A DNA stretch of 64,000 bases from Sulfitobacter sp. HNIBRBA3233 (GCF_040149665.1 NZ_JBEFLP010000002.1:434001-498000), one strand, 5' to 3'. Shown: positions 9,742-18,554, counted from the stretch's first letter. Program-made: numbers and translations. Notes: generated from the letters alone by a model not told the origin.

Positions 9742-11982
9742 ATGGGTCGCGCCAGAACAATCGCCCGCCGGACGTTCCTGATCGGCTCCGCCGCCATCGC
9801 CGGTGGCGTCGCATTCGGGGCCTATATGGTCATGCGCGACCCCGCGAACCCGCTGGCGCAGGATGCCGGCGCGGGGGAGGCCGTGTTCAACCCGTGGGTC
9901 AAGATCAACGCCGAAGGCATCACGCTTGTGACGCCGCACGTCGATCTGGGGCAGGGGGCGGCCTCGATGCAGGCAACGCTGATCGCCGAGGAGCTGGACG
10001 TGGATCTGGATCAGGTCACGACCACGATGGGGCGACCCTCGGCCGCCTATTACAATACCGCCCTTGCCGCCGAAGCGGTCCCCTTCCGGTCCAACGATGA
10101 CGGGCTGCTGCCCAATGTGATGCGCGACACGATGGGCGCGGTGATGAAAGTGCTCGGTGCGCAGGTGACCGGCGGCTCGTCGTCGGTGCCGGACAGCTTT
10201 GACAAGCTGCGCCGCGCCGGTGCCGTGGCGCGCGAAACGCTCAAGCGCGCCGCGTCGGAGGAAACCGGCATACCCACGGATGCGCTGCGCACCGACCGGG
10301 GGGCAGTGGTTCTGCCGGACGGAACGCGGATGGCCTACACGGCGCTGGCTGCCACGGCCGCCACCCTTGAACCGGTAGACGATGTTACGCTGCGCGATCC
10401 GTCACAGTGGCGTCTGATCGGCAAAGACATGCAGCGGCTCGATATCGTTGCGAAATCCACCGGCACCCAGATCTACGGCATCGACGTGGCGATCGAGGGA
10501 ATGAAATTCGCCTCGGTCCGGATGAACCCGCGCAAGGGCGCGGCCCTCTCGGGCTTTGACGCAAGTGCCGCCGAAGGCATGCGCGGGGTCGAGCGGATCA
10601 TCGGCCTGCCCTACGGTGTCGCGGTGGTGGCAGACAACACCTGGCGTGCTTTCCGCGCGCTTGACGAAATCGAATACGACTGGGCAGACGCACCGTTTCC
10701 GGCAGAACAGGCCGATCACTGGGCCGCTGTCGCCGCGTCTTTCACCGAGGACAGGCTCGACAAGGAATGGCGCAACGACGGCGACGTGGAGGCCGCGCTG
10801 GCAGGCGAAGGAACCCTCGAAGCCGAGTACAAGGCACCCTATGTGGCGCACCAACCGCTTGAACCGCTGAGCGCGGTCGCCCTTGTCGAAAGCGACCGCG
10901 TCGATCTGTGGGTGTCGCACCAGTTGCCGCGTTTCGCGCAGCAGCGTGTCGCGGCGAGGCTGGGCATGGAGCCGGACCAGATCCATCTGCACAACCAGTA
11001 TGCGGGTGGCAGCTTTGGCCACCGGCTGGAGTTCGACAATGTGGATGTGGCCGTCGACGTGGCCGCGAAGATGCCGGGAACCCCGATCAAGCTGACCTTC
11101 AGCCGCGAGGAGGATTTCGCGCAGGACTACAATCGCCAGATCGGAATAGCGCGGGGCCGTGGTGCCCATGCGAACGGGCAGGTCACCGCGCTTGATCTCG
11201 ATATCGCGACGGTATCGGCGGCACGGTCGCAATCGAAACGGCTGGGGGCGCCCGTTCCGGGGCCGGATACGCAGATCCCGGCGGGGGCGTGGAACATGCG
11301 CTACGCCGTGCCGAACCTGCGCGTGCGCGCCTACGCGGTGCCGGAACTTGCGCCCACATCGTCGTGGCGCTCTGTCGGTGCCTCTACCGCAGGTTTCTTC
11401 GCCGAAGGGTTTCTGGACGAGCTGATCCATGCCGCAGGGGCCGATCCGATGGCCGAACGGCTGCGCCTTGCGAACGATCCGGATGCGCGCGCGGTTCTCG
11501 AAGCGGTGGCCGAGATGTCGAACTGGGGCGAAGCCTTGTCGCAGGGGGTCGGGCGCGGCGTCGCACTTGTGACCTCTTTCGGAGTGCCGACGGCGGAAGT
11601 GGTAGAAGTGCGGGATACACCGGATGGTATCCGGATCGAACGGGTCTGGATCGCAGCCGAGGTCGGGCAGGTCGTTGATCCGGTCAACTTCGAAAATGTG
11701 GTCGCCGGTGGTGTCATCTGGGGGCTGGGGCACGCGATGAACTCGGAAATCACCTATAGCGATGGTCGGGCAGAGCAGGATAATTTCCACATGGCCGAGG
11801 GCATGCGCCTGCACCAGTGCCCGGTGATCGAGGTGCGCGGCCTCGAAAACAACGACACCGTGCGCGGAGTGGGCGAGCCGCCCGTGCCCCCGGCCGCACC
11901 GGCGCTGGCCAACGCGATTTTCGCGGCAACCGGAAAGCGGTTGCGCCAGATGCCCTTCTTTCACGAGGTGACCTTCGCATGA
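9742..11982 (+). CDS. Molybdopterin-binding subunit of IorB-like hydroxylase
   Basis: A 746-residue large subunit of a periplasmic molybdenum hydroxylase that inserts water-derived oxygen into an aldehyde or N-heterocycle. The N-terminus has a twin-arginine signal (A-R-R-T-F-L-I-G-S) followed by a hydrophobic stretch, so it is exported folded, with the small subunit carried along. The W-R-S-V-G segment and the G-V-G-E-P motif near the C-terminus (with the family's catalytic Glu) are present. Its neighbours are the 2Fe-2S subunit upstream and a di-heme cytochrome overlapping by 4 nt downstream. The substrate is not deducible; isoquinoline, nicotinate-like heterocycles or aldehydes are options. 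Confidence 0.9.
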   Translation: MGRARTIARRTFLIGSAAIAGGVAFGAYMVMRDPANPLAQDAGAGEAVFNPWVKINAEGITLVTPHVDLGQGAASMQATLIAEELDVDLDQVTTTMGRPSAAYYNTALAAEAVPFRSNDDGLLPNVMRDTMGAVMKVLGAQVTGGSSSVPDSFDKLRRAGAVARETLKRAASEETGIPTDALRTDRGAVVLPDGTRMAYTALAATAATLEPVDDVTLRDPSQWRLIGKDMQRLDIVAKSTGTQIYGIDVAIEGMKFASVRMNPRKGAALSGFDASAAEGMRGVERIIGLPYGVAVVADNTWRAFRALDEIEYDWADAPFPAEQADHWAAVAASFTEDRLDKEWRNDGDVEAALAGEGTLEAEYKAPYVAHQPLEPLSAVALVESDRVDLWVSHQLPRFAQQRVAARLGMEPDQIHLHNQYAGGSFGHRLEFDNVDVAVDVAAKMPGTPIKLTFSREEDFAQDYNRQIGIARGRGAHANGQVTALDLDIATVSAARSQSKRLGAPVPGPDTQIPAGAWNMRYAVPNLRVRAYAVPELAPTSSWRSVGASTAGFFAEGFLDELIHAAGADPMAERLRLANDPDARAVLEAVAEMSNWGEALSQGVGRGVALVTSFGVPTAEVVEVRDTPDGIRIERVWIAAEVGQVVDPVNFENVVAGGVIWGLGHAMNSEITYSDGRAEQDNFHMAEGMRLHQCPVIEVRGLENNDTVRGVGEPPVPPAAPALANAIFAATGKRLRQMPFFHEVTFA

Positions 11983-12557
11983 GAGGGATGGTTTTCGCGC
12001 TGTGCCTGCTGCCGGTCGGCGCGGTCGCACAGGGCGGCGACAGCCCGGCGCGCGCCGATGGCATTGCGGCGTGGTCGCGGATATATGCGACCGTCTCGCA
12101 TCCGCGCTGCACGAACTGCCACGTGGGCGACAGCGGCAGACCGGGATGGGAGGCGCTGGGCTACGGCGAAGGGCGCCTTCACGCGATGAACATCGTCGCC
12201 GGTGACAGCAGGATCGGCGCGGAGACGATCCCGTGCCGCACCTGCCACATCAGCGCAGCCGGTCCGAACGATACGCCCCATGCCGCTCCGCAAATTGACG
12301 ACGCGTGGCGATTGCCGCCGGTCGAACTGGCGTGGCGCGGCAAGACCAGTGAAGAGGTCTGCGCCCAACTGCGCGACCCCGAACGAAACGACGGGTTCGA
12401 CATCGAGGGTCTGGCCCAACATGTGCTGGAAAGCGCTTTCGTGAACTGGGGTTTTGCGCCGGGCGGCGGGCGCGAACCGGCTCCGGGCAGCGCGCAGGCG
12501 CTTGCCGCGGACATTCGCGCATGGGGTGCTGCGGGCATGCCCTGCGACCCCGGATGA
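11979..12557 (+). CDS. Di-heme cytochrome c linked to molybdenum hydroxylase
   Basis: A 192-residue exported protein: an N-terminal signal peptide (about residues 1-20, ending near A-V-A-Q) and two CxxCH heme-binding motifs, C44-T-N-C-H48 and C86-R-T-C-H90. The ATG at 11979 overlaps the stop of the molybdopterin subunit by 4 nt, and a second ATG lies three codons later. The likely job is to accept electrons from the 2Fe-2S subunit in the periplasm and deliver them to the respiratory chain. Axial sixth ligands cannot be assigned from sequence alone. Confidence 0.85.
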   Translation: MRGMVFALCLLPVGAVAQGGDSPARADGIAAWSRIYATVSHPRCTNCHVGDSGRPGWEALGYGEGRLHAMNIVAGDSRIGAETIPCRTCHISAAGPNDTPHAAPQIDDAWRLPPVELAWRGKTSEEVCAQLRDPERNDGFDIEGLAQHVLESAFVNWGFAPGGGREPAPGSAQALAADIRAWGAAGMPCDPG

Positions 12558-12607
12558 CCCGCAGCCGGTGGCATGCTGCGCAGGGGCGGCAAGGCCCGAT
12601 GCCCACA

Positions 12608-12629
12608 GATCACGCGCATTGGCGTGATC
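12608..12629. repeat. Perfect 8-bp inverted repeat
   Basis: GATCACGC and GCGTGATC are separated by GCATTG, 59 nt before the diaminopropionate ammonia-lyase gene and 50 nt after the cytochrome stop. It could be an operator or a terminator without a U tract; the sequence does not decide. Confidence 0.45.
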
Positions 12630-12688
12630 GGCCTGCGATGTGCCGCTTAACGTCTTGACGGGCGCGGCGACAAAGGCGCTCCTTGGGC

Positions 12689-13726
12689 ATGGAAATCCTG
12701 CATATCACCCGCCCCGCGCCTCTGACCGGCCTCGATGAAATCCCGCTGCCCTCCGGCGATGCGCAGGCGGCGCTGTCGCTGGTCCGGCGCTGTCCGGTCT
12801 ACGCCGAAACGCCGCTGGTCACCTCTGCCGCGATCGCGACAGAAGCCGGCGTTCAAGACGTCTGGATCAAGGACGAACGCGGCCGGATGGGATTGGGCAG
12901 CTTCAAGGCTCTCGGGGCGGCCTATGTCATCGCGGTGGACAAGGAACGCGGCGACGCAGGCGGGCGGACCTATGTGACGGCGAGTGCGGGCAATCACGGT
13001 CTGTCGGTCGCCGCAGGCGCCGCGGCCTTTGGCGCATCCTCTGTTGTCTATATCGCGCAGACCGTCCCCGAAGGGTTCGAAAGCCGGCTGTCGGCGCAGG
13101 GGGCCGAGGTCCGCCGCGCCGGTGACACCTACGAGGAGAGCCTGAAAGCCGCGGAGGACGCCGCGCGCGATAACGGCTGGGCGTTGCTGTCGGACGGATC
13201 GTGGCACGGCTATACCGAACGCCCGCATCGCCTGATGGAAGGCTATACCGTCCTGATGGCCGAGGCCATCGCGCAACTGCCGGACGCGCCGACGCATATC
13301 TTCCTGCAGGCCGGTGTAGGCGGGCTGGCCTGTGCCTGCGCGCGGATGGCGCGTCAGGCATGGGGAGATGGCCCGCGCATCATCGTGGTCGAACCCGACG
13401 CCGCCCCCGCGCTATACGGCTCGATCGACGCCGGCAGGGCGGTCGAGAGCGAGGGCCCCGTGTCCTCCATGGGGCGGCTCGATTGCAAGATGCCGTCACT
13501 GATCGCGCTCAAGGGTCTGGCCGAAGACGCGGATGCATTCGCGCTGGTGTCCGAGGCCGAGGGCGAGGCGGGGGCGGGCATGTGCATGGTGACCGGTTTG
13601 CAAAGCAGCCCGTCGGGGGCTGCGGGCATCGCCGCGCTGCTGGCGCTGTCGCCGGAGCAGCGCGCGGCGCTCGGCATCGATGCCGGGTCGCGCGTTCTGT
13701 GTGTGCTGAGCGAAGGCCCCGCATGA
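12689..13726 (+). CDS. Diaminopropionate ammonia-lyase-like PLP enzyme
   Basis: A 345-residue fold-type II PLP enzyme. The Schiff-base Lys is K73 in G-S-F-K-A-L-G, followed by the substrate loop A-S-A-G-N-H-G. The S-D-G-S-W-H-G-Y and M-E-G-Y motifs match diaminopropionate ammonia-lyases, which convert 2,3-diaminopropionate to pyruvate and two ammonia. Related threonine-dehydratase-like proteins appear as EutB in ectoine-utilisation clusters, so the real substrate may be another diamino acid. The ATG at 12689 is preferred over TTG at 12683. It is coupled to the next gene by a 4-nt overlap. Confidence 0.85.
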   Translation: MEILHITRPAPLTGLDEIPLPSGDAQAALSLVRRCPVYAETPLVTSAAIATEAGVQDVWIKDERGRMGLGSFKALGAAYVIAVDKERGDAGGRTYVTASAGNHGLSVAAGAAAFGASSVVYIAQTVPEGFESRLSAQGAEVRRAGDTYEESLKAAEDAARDNGWALLSDGSWHGYTERPHRLMEGYTVLMAEAIAQLPDAPTHIFLQAGVGGLACACARMARQAWGDGPRIIVVEPDAAPALYGSIDAGRAVESEGPVSSMGRLDCKMPSLIALKGLAEDADAFALVSEAEGEAGAGMCMVTGLQSSPSGAAGIAALLALSPEQRAALGIDAGSRVLCVLSEGPA

Positions 13727-14871
13727 TGCAACGCGGCTTCGATGTCGCCGAATACGAGGGCAGGCTTGCGCGCGCACAGACTGCCATGGCCCGCGCCGGT
13801 CTGTCCGCGATCCTGCTGACGCTCGAAGCCGACATCCGCTACTTCACCGGTTTTCTCACGCGGTTCTGGGAAAGCCCGACGCGGCCGTGGTTCCTGATCG
13901 TGCCCGCGCAGGGAAAACCCGTGGCCGTGATCCCCGCCATTGGTGCCGCCCTCATGGCGCAGACGTGGATCGACGATATCCGCACATGGCCCGCGCCCGA
14001 ACCCGCCGACGATGGCGTGAGCCTTCTTGCCGACACCCTGAACGAAATCGCTGGCAAGGGCCGGATCGGAACGCCCATGGGGTTGGAAAGCCACCTGAGG
14101 ATGCCGCTGGCAAGCTGGGCGTCGCTGCAGGCGCGGTTGCACGGACCGGTCGGCCCCGAGCACGGGCTCGTCGCAGGGCTGAGAGCCGTCAAATCCGCCG
14201 CCGAGATCGACAAGATCGCGCAGGCCTGTGCGATTGCCGGACGGGCCTTTGCGCGGGTCCCGCAGATCGCTGCGGCGGGCGTGCCGCTGTCGAAAGTCTT
14301 CCGCGATTTTCAGGGGCTGTGCCTGTCTGAAGGGGCCGATTGGGTTCCCTATCTCGCCGGGGCATCGGATGCGGGCGGCTATGCCGATGTGATCTCTCCC
14401 GCGCGGGACGCACCGCTGGCGCTGGGTGATGTCCTGATGCTCGATACCGGGTTGGTCTGGGACGGATATTTCAGCGACTTCGACCGCAACTTCAGCGTGG
14501 GCCCGCCCTCACGCGCGGTCGAAGCGGCGCACGCGCGTCTGATCGACGCCACGGATGCAGCCGCTGCCATCGCGCGTCCGGGAACCACGGCGGCCGAGCT
14601 TTACCACGCGCTCGACGCGGTGGTGACGGGCGGGCAAGGCGGGTCGGACGCGGGCAGGTTGGGGCATGGTGTGGGCATGCAACTTACCGAGGGTCTGTCG
14701 CTGATCCCGCAGGATCATACACCGCTGGAGCCCGGCATGGTCATCACGCTCGAGCCGGGCGTGGCCCTAGGCGCGGGCCGCACGATGGTGCACGAAGAAG
14801 TCATCGCCATCACCGAAGGGGCGCCGCGCTATCTGTCACCGCGCGCGGGGTCCGGGATCGTGCGCCTGTGA
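13723..14871 (+). CDS. M24 family metallopeptidase (Xaa-Pro peptidase-like)
   Basis: A 382-residue cytoplasmic creatinase/prolidase-fold protein. The five metal ligands expected of M24 enzymes are present: Asp241, Asp252, His315 (G-H-G-V-G-M), Glu344 (L-E-P-G) and Glu358. The N-terminal domain (1-160) has the R-Y-F-T-G-F pattern seen in ectoine hydrolase DoeA/EutD and Xaa-Pro aminopeptidases. It is sandwiched by 4-nt overlaps between a PLP lyase and an Asp/Glu racemase-family gene. An amide or cyclic-amidine hydrolase supplying the lyase is as plausible as a peptidase. Confidence 0.87.
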   Translation: MMQRGFDVAEYEGRLARAQTAMARAGLSAILLTLEADIRYFTGFLTRFWESPTRPWFLIVPAQGKPVAVIPAIGAALMAQTWIDDIRTWPAPEPADDGVSLLADTLNEIAGKGRIGTPMGLESHLRMPLASWASLQARLHGPVGPEHGLVAGLRAVKSAAEIDKIAQACAIAGRAFARVPQIAAAGVPLSKVFRDFQGLCLSEGADWVPYLAGASDAGGYADVISPARDAPLALGDVLMLDTGLVWDGYFSDFDRNFSVGPPSRAVEAAHARLIDATDAAAAIARPGTTAAELYHALDAVVTGGQGGSDAGRLGHGVGMQLTEGLSLIPQDHTPLEPGMVITLEPGVALGAGRTMVHEEVIAITEGAPRYLSPRAGSGIVRL

Positions 14872-15614
14872 GCCGCTACCGCTATGACGCGGCACCGTCA
14901 TCGGGTGCTGCGCCTCTGGGTCTGCTGGTGCTGCAGGTGGATGAAACCGTGGAAATGGACATGCGCCGCATGCTGCCCGCCGAACAGCCCTTTTACGTCA
15001 GCCGCGTTCCTTCCGGTGACGAGGTCACACCCGAAACTCTGAGAAAGATGAAGGGAGCGTTGACCGCTGCCGCGCAGCTTTTGCCGCAGGCCGAACAATA
15101 CGCTGCCGTAGGGTATGCTTGCACCTCGGCCACCGGTGAAATCGGTGCGCAGGCGGTCGCCTCCATGGTGCGCGCCGGTGTGGCGACTGCGCGCGTGACC
15201 GATCCGTTGACCGCCTTGCGGGCGGCATGTGCTGCCTTGGGGGTGCGGCGGCTTGCGCTGCTGTCGCCCTACATCGCGCCGGTATCGGACAAGTTGCGCG
15301 CAGCCCTTGCTGCGGGCGGGATCGAGACGCCGCTTTTCGGCAGTTTCGAAGAACCGGTCGAACGCAACGTGGTGCGCATCAGCGAAACCTCGATCGAGTC
15401 GGCGGCGGTCGATCTGGTGGGCTCGGGCGGGGTCGATGCGCTGTTCCTGTCGTGCACGAACCTGCGGACCCTCCCGGTGATCGACCGGATCGAGGCGCGG
15501 ACCGGCCTGCCGTGCCTGTCGAGCAATCAGGTTCTCGCATGGCACATGTGCGCGCGATCCCGCGTGCCCGGAACTCTGGGGCGTACGGGCGGGGGCGGGC
15601 AGACCGTCACCTGA
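14868..15614 (+). CDS. Asp/Glu racemase-family protein (maleate isomerase/EutA-like)
   Basis: A 248-residue protein of the maleate cis-trans isomerase / arylmalonate decarboxylase superfamily. The two catalytic cysteines of the family are visible: Cys85 in Y-A-C-T-S-A-T-G and Cys196 in L-S-C-T-N-L-R-T. The conserved C-terminal L-S-S-N-Q-V-L-A-W-H follows. Such enzymes racemise or isomerise via proton transfer between the Cys pair. It overlaps the M24 gene by 4 nt and ends the three-gene unit. EutA of ectoine clusters is of this type, which supports a racemisation step for a diamino acid derivative. Confidence 0.85.
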   Translation: MSRYRYDAAPSSGAAPLGLLVLQVDETVEMDMRRMLPAEQPFYVSRVPSGDEVTPETLRKMKGALTAAAQLLPQAEQYAAVGYACTSATGEIGAQAVASMVRAGVATARVTDPLTALRAACAALGVRRLALLSPYIAPVSDKLRAALAAGGIETPLFGSFEEPVERNVVRISETSIESAAVDLVGSGGVDALFLSCTNLRTLPVIDRIEARTGLPCLSSNQVLAWHMCARSRVPGTLGRTGGGGQTVT

Positions 15615-15742
15615 AACACGGTCGCGCGCAGCGATTGCCGGGCGTTCTGCATCCACCCTCGCCATTCCGGCGCATTTGCGCGAACATGGCAGTCCATTCG
15701 GCCAGTGCCGGTTTCCGCAGATCCAGCCAACAGGACGTCCAG

Positions 15743-16372
15743 ATGATCCTCTACAGTTGCAAGACAGCCCCGAACCCGCGCCGCGCGCGCATGTTTCTCG
15801 CAGAGAAAGGCGCGGAGATAGAGATCCGCGAAGTCGAGATCGCCAAGGGCGAGCAGTTGAGCGATGCGTTTCTAGAGGTCAATCCATTCGGCACGGTGCC
15901 CGCGCTGGTGACTGACGGGGGCACGCTGATCACCGAAAACGTCGCGATCGCGCACTACCTCGAAGAGATGTTTCCAGACAAGCCGCTGATGGGGCAGACC
16001 CCCGAAGAGCGGGCCGAGGTCCTGATGTGGAACGCCATCGCAGAGCTGCACGGGCTGCTGCCCGTGGGCGAGGCGTTCCGCAACAGCCATCCGGCGATGA
16101 AAGACCGCGCCATTCCCGGCCCCGACAACTACGCCCAGATCCCCGAGCTTGCCGAGCGCGGACATGCCCGCGCGCTGCGCTTTCTCGACCTTTTGGACGG
16201 GCGGTTGGCGGACCGTGAGTTCATCTGCGGTGACCGGTTCACGCTGGCGGATATTACCGCCTTTGTCGGCCTGTCGTTCGCGCGGGTGATCAAGATGTCC
16301 GTTCCGTCCGACAAAAAGGCAGTTGCCGACTGGTTCGCGCGTGTCGGCGAACGGGACAGCGCGCGGGCCTAG
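15743..16372 (+). CDS. Glutathione S-transferase family protein
   Basis: A 209-residue cytosolic GST. The N-terminal thioredoxin-like domain (1-80) contains the N-P-F-G-T-V-P-A-L-V segment with the cis-Pro and the I-T-E-N-V-A-I-A-H-Y-L glutathione-binding turn. The C-terminal helical domain contains the F-T-L-A-D-I motif. The ATG at 15743 gives the standard length; the frame upstream overlaps the racemase gene and is not used. The stop overlaps the stop of the convergent FMN dehydrogenase gene by 4 nt. The substrate is unknown. Confidence 0.92.
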   Translation: MILYSCKTAPNPRRARMFLAEKGAEIEIREVEIAKGEQLSDAFLEVNPFGTVPALVTDGGTLITENVAIAHYLEEMFPDKPLMGQTPEERAEVLMWNAIAELHGLLPVGEAFRNSHPAMKDRAIPGPDNYAQIPELAERGHARALRFLDLLDGRLADREFICGDRFTLADITAFVGLSFARVIKMSVPSDKKAVADWFARVGERDSARA

Positions 16373-17493
16373 CTCGCCGCGTTTTCGCGCCCGGTCCCGA
16401 GCGGTTCAAGATCGCGCAACCCGGTCTGCGCCATGGCGATGGACAACTCTTCGGACAGCACCGACCAAAGCTGCCGGAGGCCCGCGTCACCCCCTGCCGC
16501 GATCGCGAATTGCAGGATCCGTCCGAAAAACACGAAATCCGCGCCCGCGTGGAACGCTTTCAGCACATCCTCGCCCGACCGCAGGCCGCTGTCGTAAAAC
16601 AGGGGAAATCCGGGGCCGACCGCGCGGCGGATCTCCGGCAGCACGTCGATGGGGGCAGGTGCGCTTTCTAGCTGGCGCGCGCCGTGGCTGGAGACTTGCA
16701 CCGCGTCAACGCCCGCGTCGCGCAGCGCCAGCGCGTCCAGCGCGTCCAGCACACCTTTCACGACCAGCTTGCCGGGCCATGCGTCACGCAATCGCGCCAG
16801 CGTCTCCCAGGTGGCGCGTGCGCGGCTTTCGGTGCGATCGAAGGCATAGCCCCGCATCCGGAAATTCGCCATCTGCGGTTTGCCCGCCAGCAGCGCCGCG
16901 ATGGACCAGCGCGGGTGCAGGGCGAAATCCACGAACTGGCGCGGACCGATGCGGAACGGCATCTTGAAGCCGTGGCGCAATTCGCGCGGGCGGCGGCCGA
17001 CCTCGGGCACATCGACTGTCAGGATCAGCGTCTCGTATCCGGCTGCCCGCGCGCGGTCGACCAGTTTGAACGTACCGCTGCCGTCGCCGCTGAAATAAAG
17101 CTGGAACCACGCGTGGCCCTCGGCCACTTCGATGATCCGCTCCATCGGTGTCGAGGCCACGGTGGAGACGCAATGCGGCACGCAGTGATCCGCCGCCAGC
17201 CGGGCCAGCATCAGATCCGCGCCCGGTGCGCTGAGATTGCACATGCCCATCGGGGCGATCCCGAAAGGGCGTTCGGTCGGCTGTGCCAAAACACGGCTGG
17301 CAAGGCTGCGACTGCTGACGTCCCGGAGGATACGGGGGCGTAGGGTAATCGCGTCGAGGGCTGCGCGGTTGCGCCGCGCGCCGCCCTCGCTTCCGGCGGC
17401 ACCGTCGATGTAGTCAAAGATCATCCACGGCAACCGCCGCCGTGCGAGCCGCCGCGCATCCGCTGCCGAGTGGATCTGCGCGGCGGCTCCCAT
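16369..17493 (-). CDS. FMN-dependent 2-hydroxyacid dehydrogenase, candidate sulfolactate dehydrogenase
   Basis: A 374-residue TIM-barrel flavoenzyme of the L-lactate/glycolate/mandelate oxidising family. The catalytic His270 lies in S-S-H-G-A-R-Q-L-E, a variant of the usual S-N-H-G-G-R-Q. Lys246 (V-V-K-G-V), Arg273 and the D-S-G-L-R FMN-phosphate loop (around 301-305) are kept. It begins 3 nt after comE on the same strand and ends the DHPS operon. HpsN yields sulfolactate and ComDE needs sulfopyruvate, so oxidation of (R)-sulfolactate is the missing step, and this is the only gene in the cluster that fits. (R)-sulfolactate has the spatial arrangement of L-lactate because sulfur changes the naming priority. 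The family call is firm; the substrate is inferred. It may correspond to the enzyme called SlcD elsewhere. Confidence 0.85.
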   Translation of the reverse strand: MGAAAQIHSAADARRLARRRLPWMIFDYIDGAAGSEGGARRNRAALDAITLRPRILRDVSSRSLASRVLAQPTERPFGIAPMGMCNLSAPGADLMLARLAADHCVPHCVSTVASTPMERIIEVAEGHAWFQLYFSGDGSGTFKLVDRARAAGYETLILTVDVPEVGRRPRELRHGFKMPFRIGPRQFVDFALHPRWSIAALLAGKPQMANFRMRGYAFDRTESRARATWETLARLRDAWPGKLVVKGVLDALDALALRDAGVDAVQVSSHGARQLESAPAPIDVLPEIRRAVGPGFPLFYDSGLRSGEDVLKAFHAGADFVFFGRILQFAIAAGGDAGLRQLWSVLSEELSIAMAQTGLRDLEPLGTGRENAAS

Positions 17494-17496
17494 CCG

Positions 17497-18051
17497 CTAC
17501 TCTGCCACCGCTTTCATGAAGCGGTCCTTGATGACCACGGGGTCCATGGTGATGACCGGCATCTTGGCGTTGCCGCTGTCGCATTTCACGACCATTACCG
17601 TGGCCTTGCCACCGTCGATGGCCGCCTGCAGGGCCGCGCCGGTGTCCTTGTCCTGCACCTCGACCACGTTATCGCAGCCCGCCGCGCGTGCCATGCCCGC
17701 CAGATCGGTTTTCTTGCCGGTATAGGTCGGCTGATCCCCGGTCGACCCGTAAGAGCCGTTGTCGATGATCATCAGGATGTAGTTCCCGGGGGCGTTGTTG
17801 CCGATGGTGGGCAGTGTGCCGAGGTTGGTCAGGACAGACCCGTCCCCGTCGATGGCGATTACCGTCTTGGGTTGCGCAAGGGCCAGCCCAAGCCCGATGG
17901 AGGACGACAGGCCCATCGTTCCCAGCATGTAGAAATTCGTCGGCTGGTCGTCGATGGCGTGCAATTCCTGGCTGGGGATACCGATGTTGCAGACGACAAG
18001 CTGGTCACGCAGGATCGGGGCGATTTCTTTCAGGATTTCGGAACGGATCAT
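17497..18051 (-). CDS. comE: Sulfopyruvate decarboxylase subunit beta
   Basis: A 184-residue thiamine-diphosphate-binding half of the two-subunit decarboxylase that turns sulfopyruvate into sulfoacetaldehyde and CO2. The ThDP/Mg motif G-D-G (69-71) through Asn76 and L-T-N-L-G-T is present, with G-T-M-G-L-S-S-S-I-G-L just before it. The true start at 18051 overlaps the comD stop by 4 nt; the frame extends upstream only within comD. In coenzyme M biosynthesis the same proteins are called ComE; here the setting is degradative. Confidence 0.92.
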   Translation of the reverse strand: MIRSEILKEIAPILRDQLVVCNIGIPSQELHAIDDQPTNFYMLGTMGLSSSIGLGLALAQPKTVIAIDGDGSVLTNLGTLPTIGNNAPGNYILMIIDNGSYGSTGDQPTYTGKKTDLAGMARAAGCDNVVEVQDKDTGAALQAAIDGGKATVMVVKCDSGNAKMPVITMDPVVIKDRFMKAVAE

Positions 18052-18554
18052 TGGTCGCCATAGCCTCCCCAGAAATTGGCGTCGGTCAGGATCGCCACGG
18101 GTTTGTTGCACATGAAGGTGTATTTCAGGATCATGTCGAACTCCTCGACATCCGACTGGCGGTGGAAGTGGTAGGTGGGGATGTTCATCTGCGCCAGCAG
18201 GGCCTTGGTGTGGACCGCCATCTCGACCTGACAGGCCACCGGTTCGCGCAATTCCCCGCGATAGGAAATCAGCATCGGCAGGGGCATCCGGTAGTACTGG
18301 ATCAATGTCGCCAGCGTGTTGATCGTCACGCCGATGGCGGTGTTCTGCATGATGATGGCGGGACGTTTGCCGCCCATCCACGCGCCCGCGCACAGGCCCA
18401 TTCCCTCGTCCTCCTTGTTGGAGGGGATATGGAAAATCTTCTCGTGCGCGTCGATCTCCTCGATCACACCGGCCAGCTGTTTGCAGGGGACGGTGGTGAC
18501 GAAAGAGACATCGTTGGCAACAAGATCCTCCGTGATCTTCTTGTCGATGTTCAT
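18048..18554 (-). CDS. comD: Sulfopyruvate decarboxylase subunit alpha
   Basis: A 168-residue pyrimidine-binding half of sulfopyruvate decarboxylase. The I-P-S-N-K-E-D-E-G-M-G-L segment (43-54) contains the family's ThDP-activating Glu (probably Glu48), and M-Q-N-T-A-I-G and Y-R-G-E-L-R-E-P follow. It is coupled to comE by a 4-nt overlap. The 51-nt gap from the stress-protein gene contains a GGCGCG / CGCGCC stem (18577-18594), which may adjust expression. Confidence 0.92.
   Translation of the reverse strand: MNIDKKITEDLVANDVSFVTTVPCKQLAGVIEEIDAHEKIFHIPSNKEDEGMGLCAGAWMGGKRPAIIMQNTAIGVTINTLATLIQYYRMPLPMLISYRGELREPVACQVEMAVHTKALLAQMNIPTYHFHRQSDVEEFDMILKYTFMCNKPVAILTDANFWGGYGDQ

Noticed and set aside
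12683-12688. TTG start two codons upstream for the PLP lyase
   Set aside because: The ATG at 12689 is a better start codon, and the choice changes only two residues.
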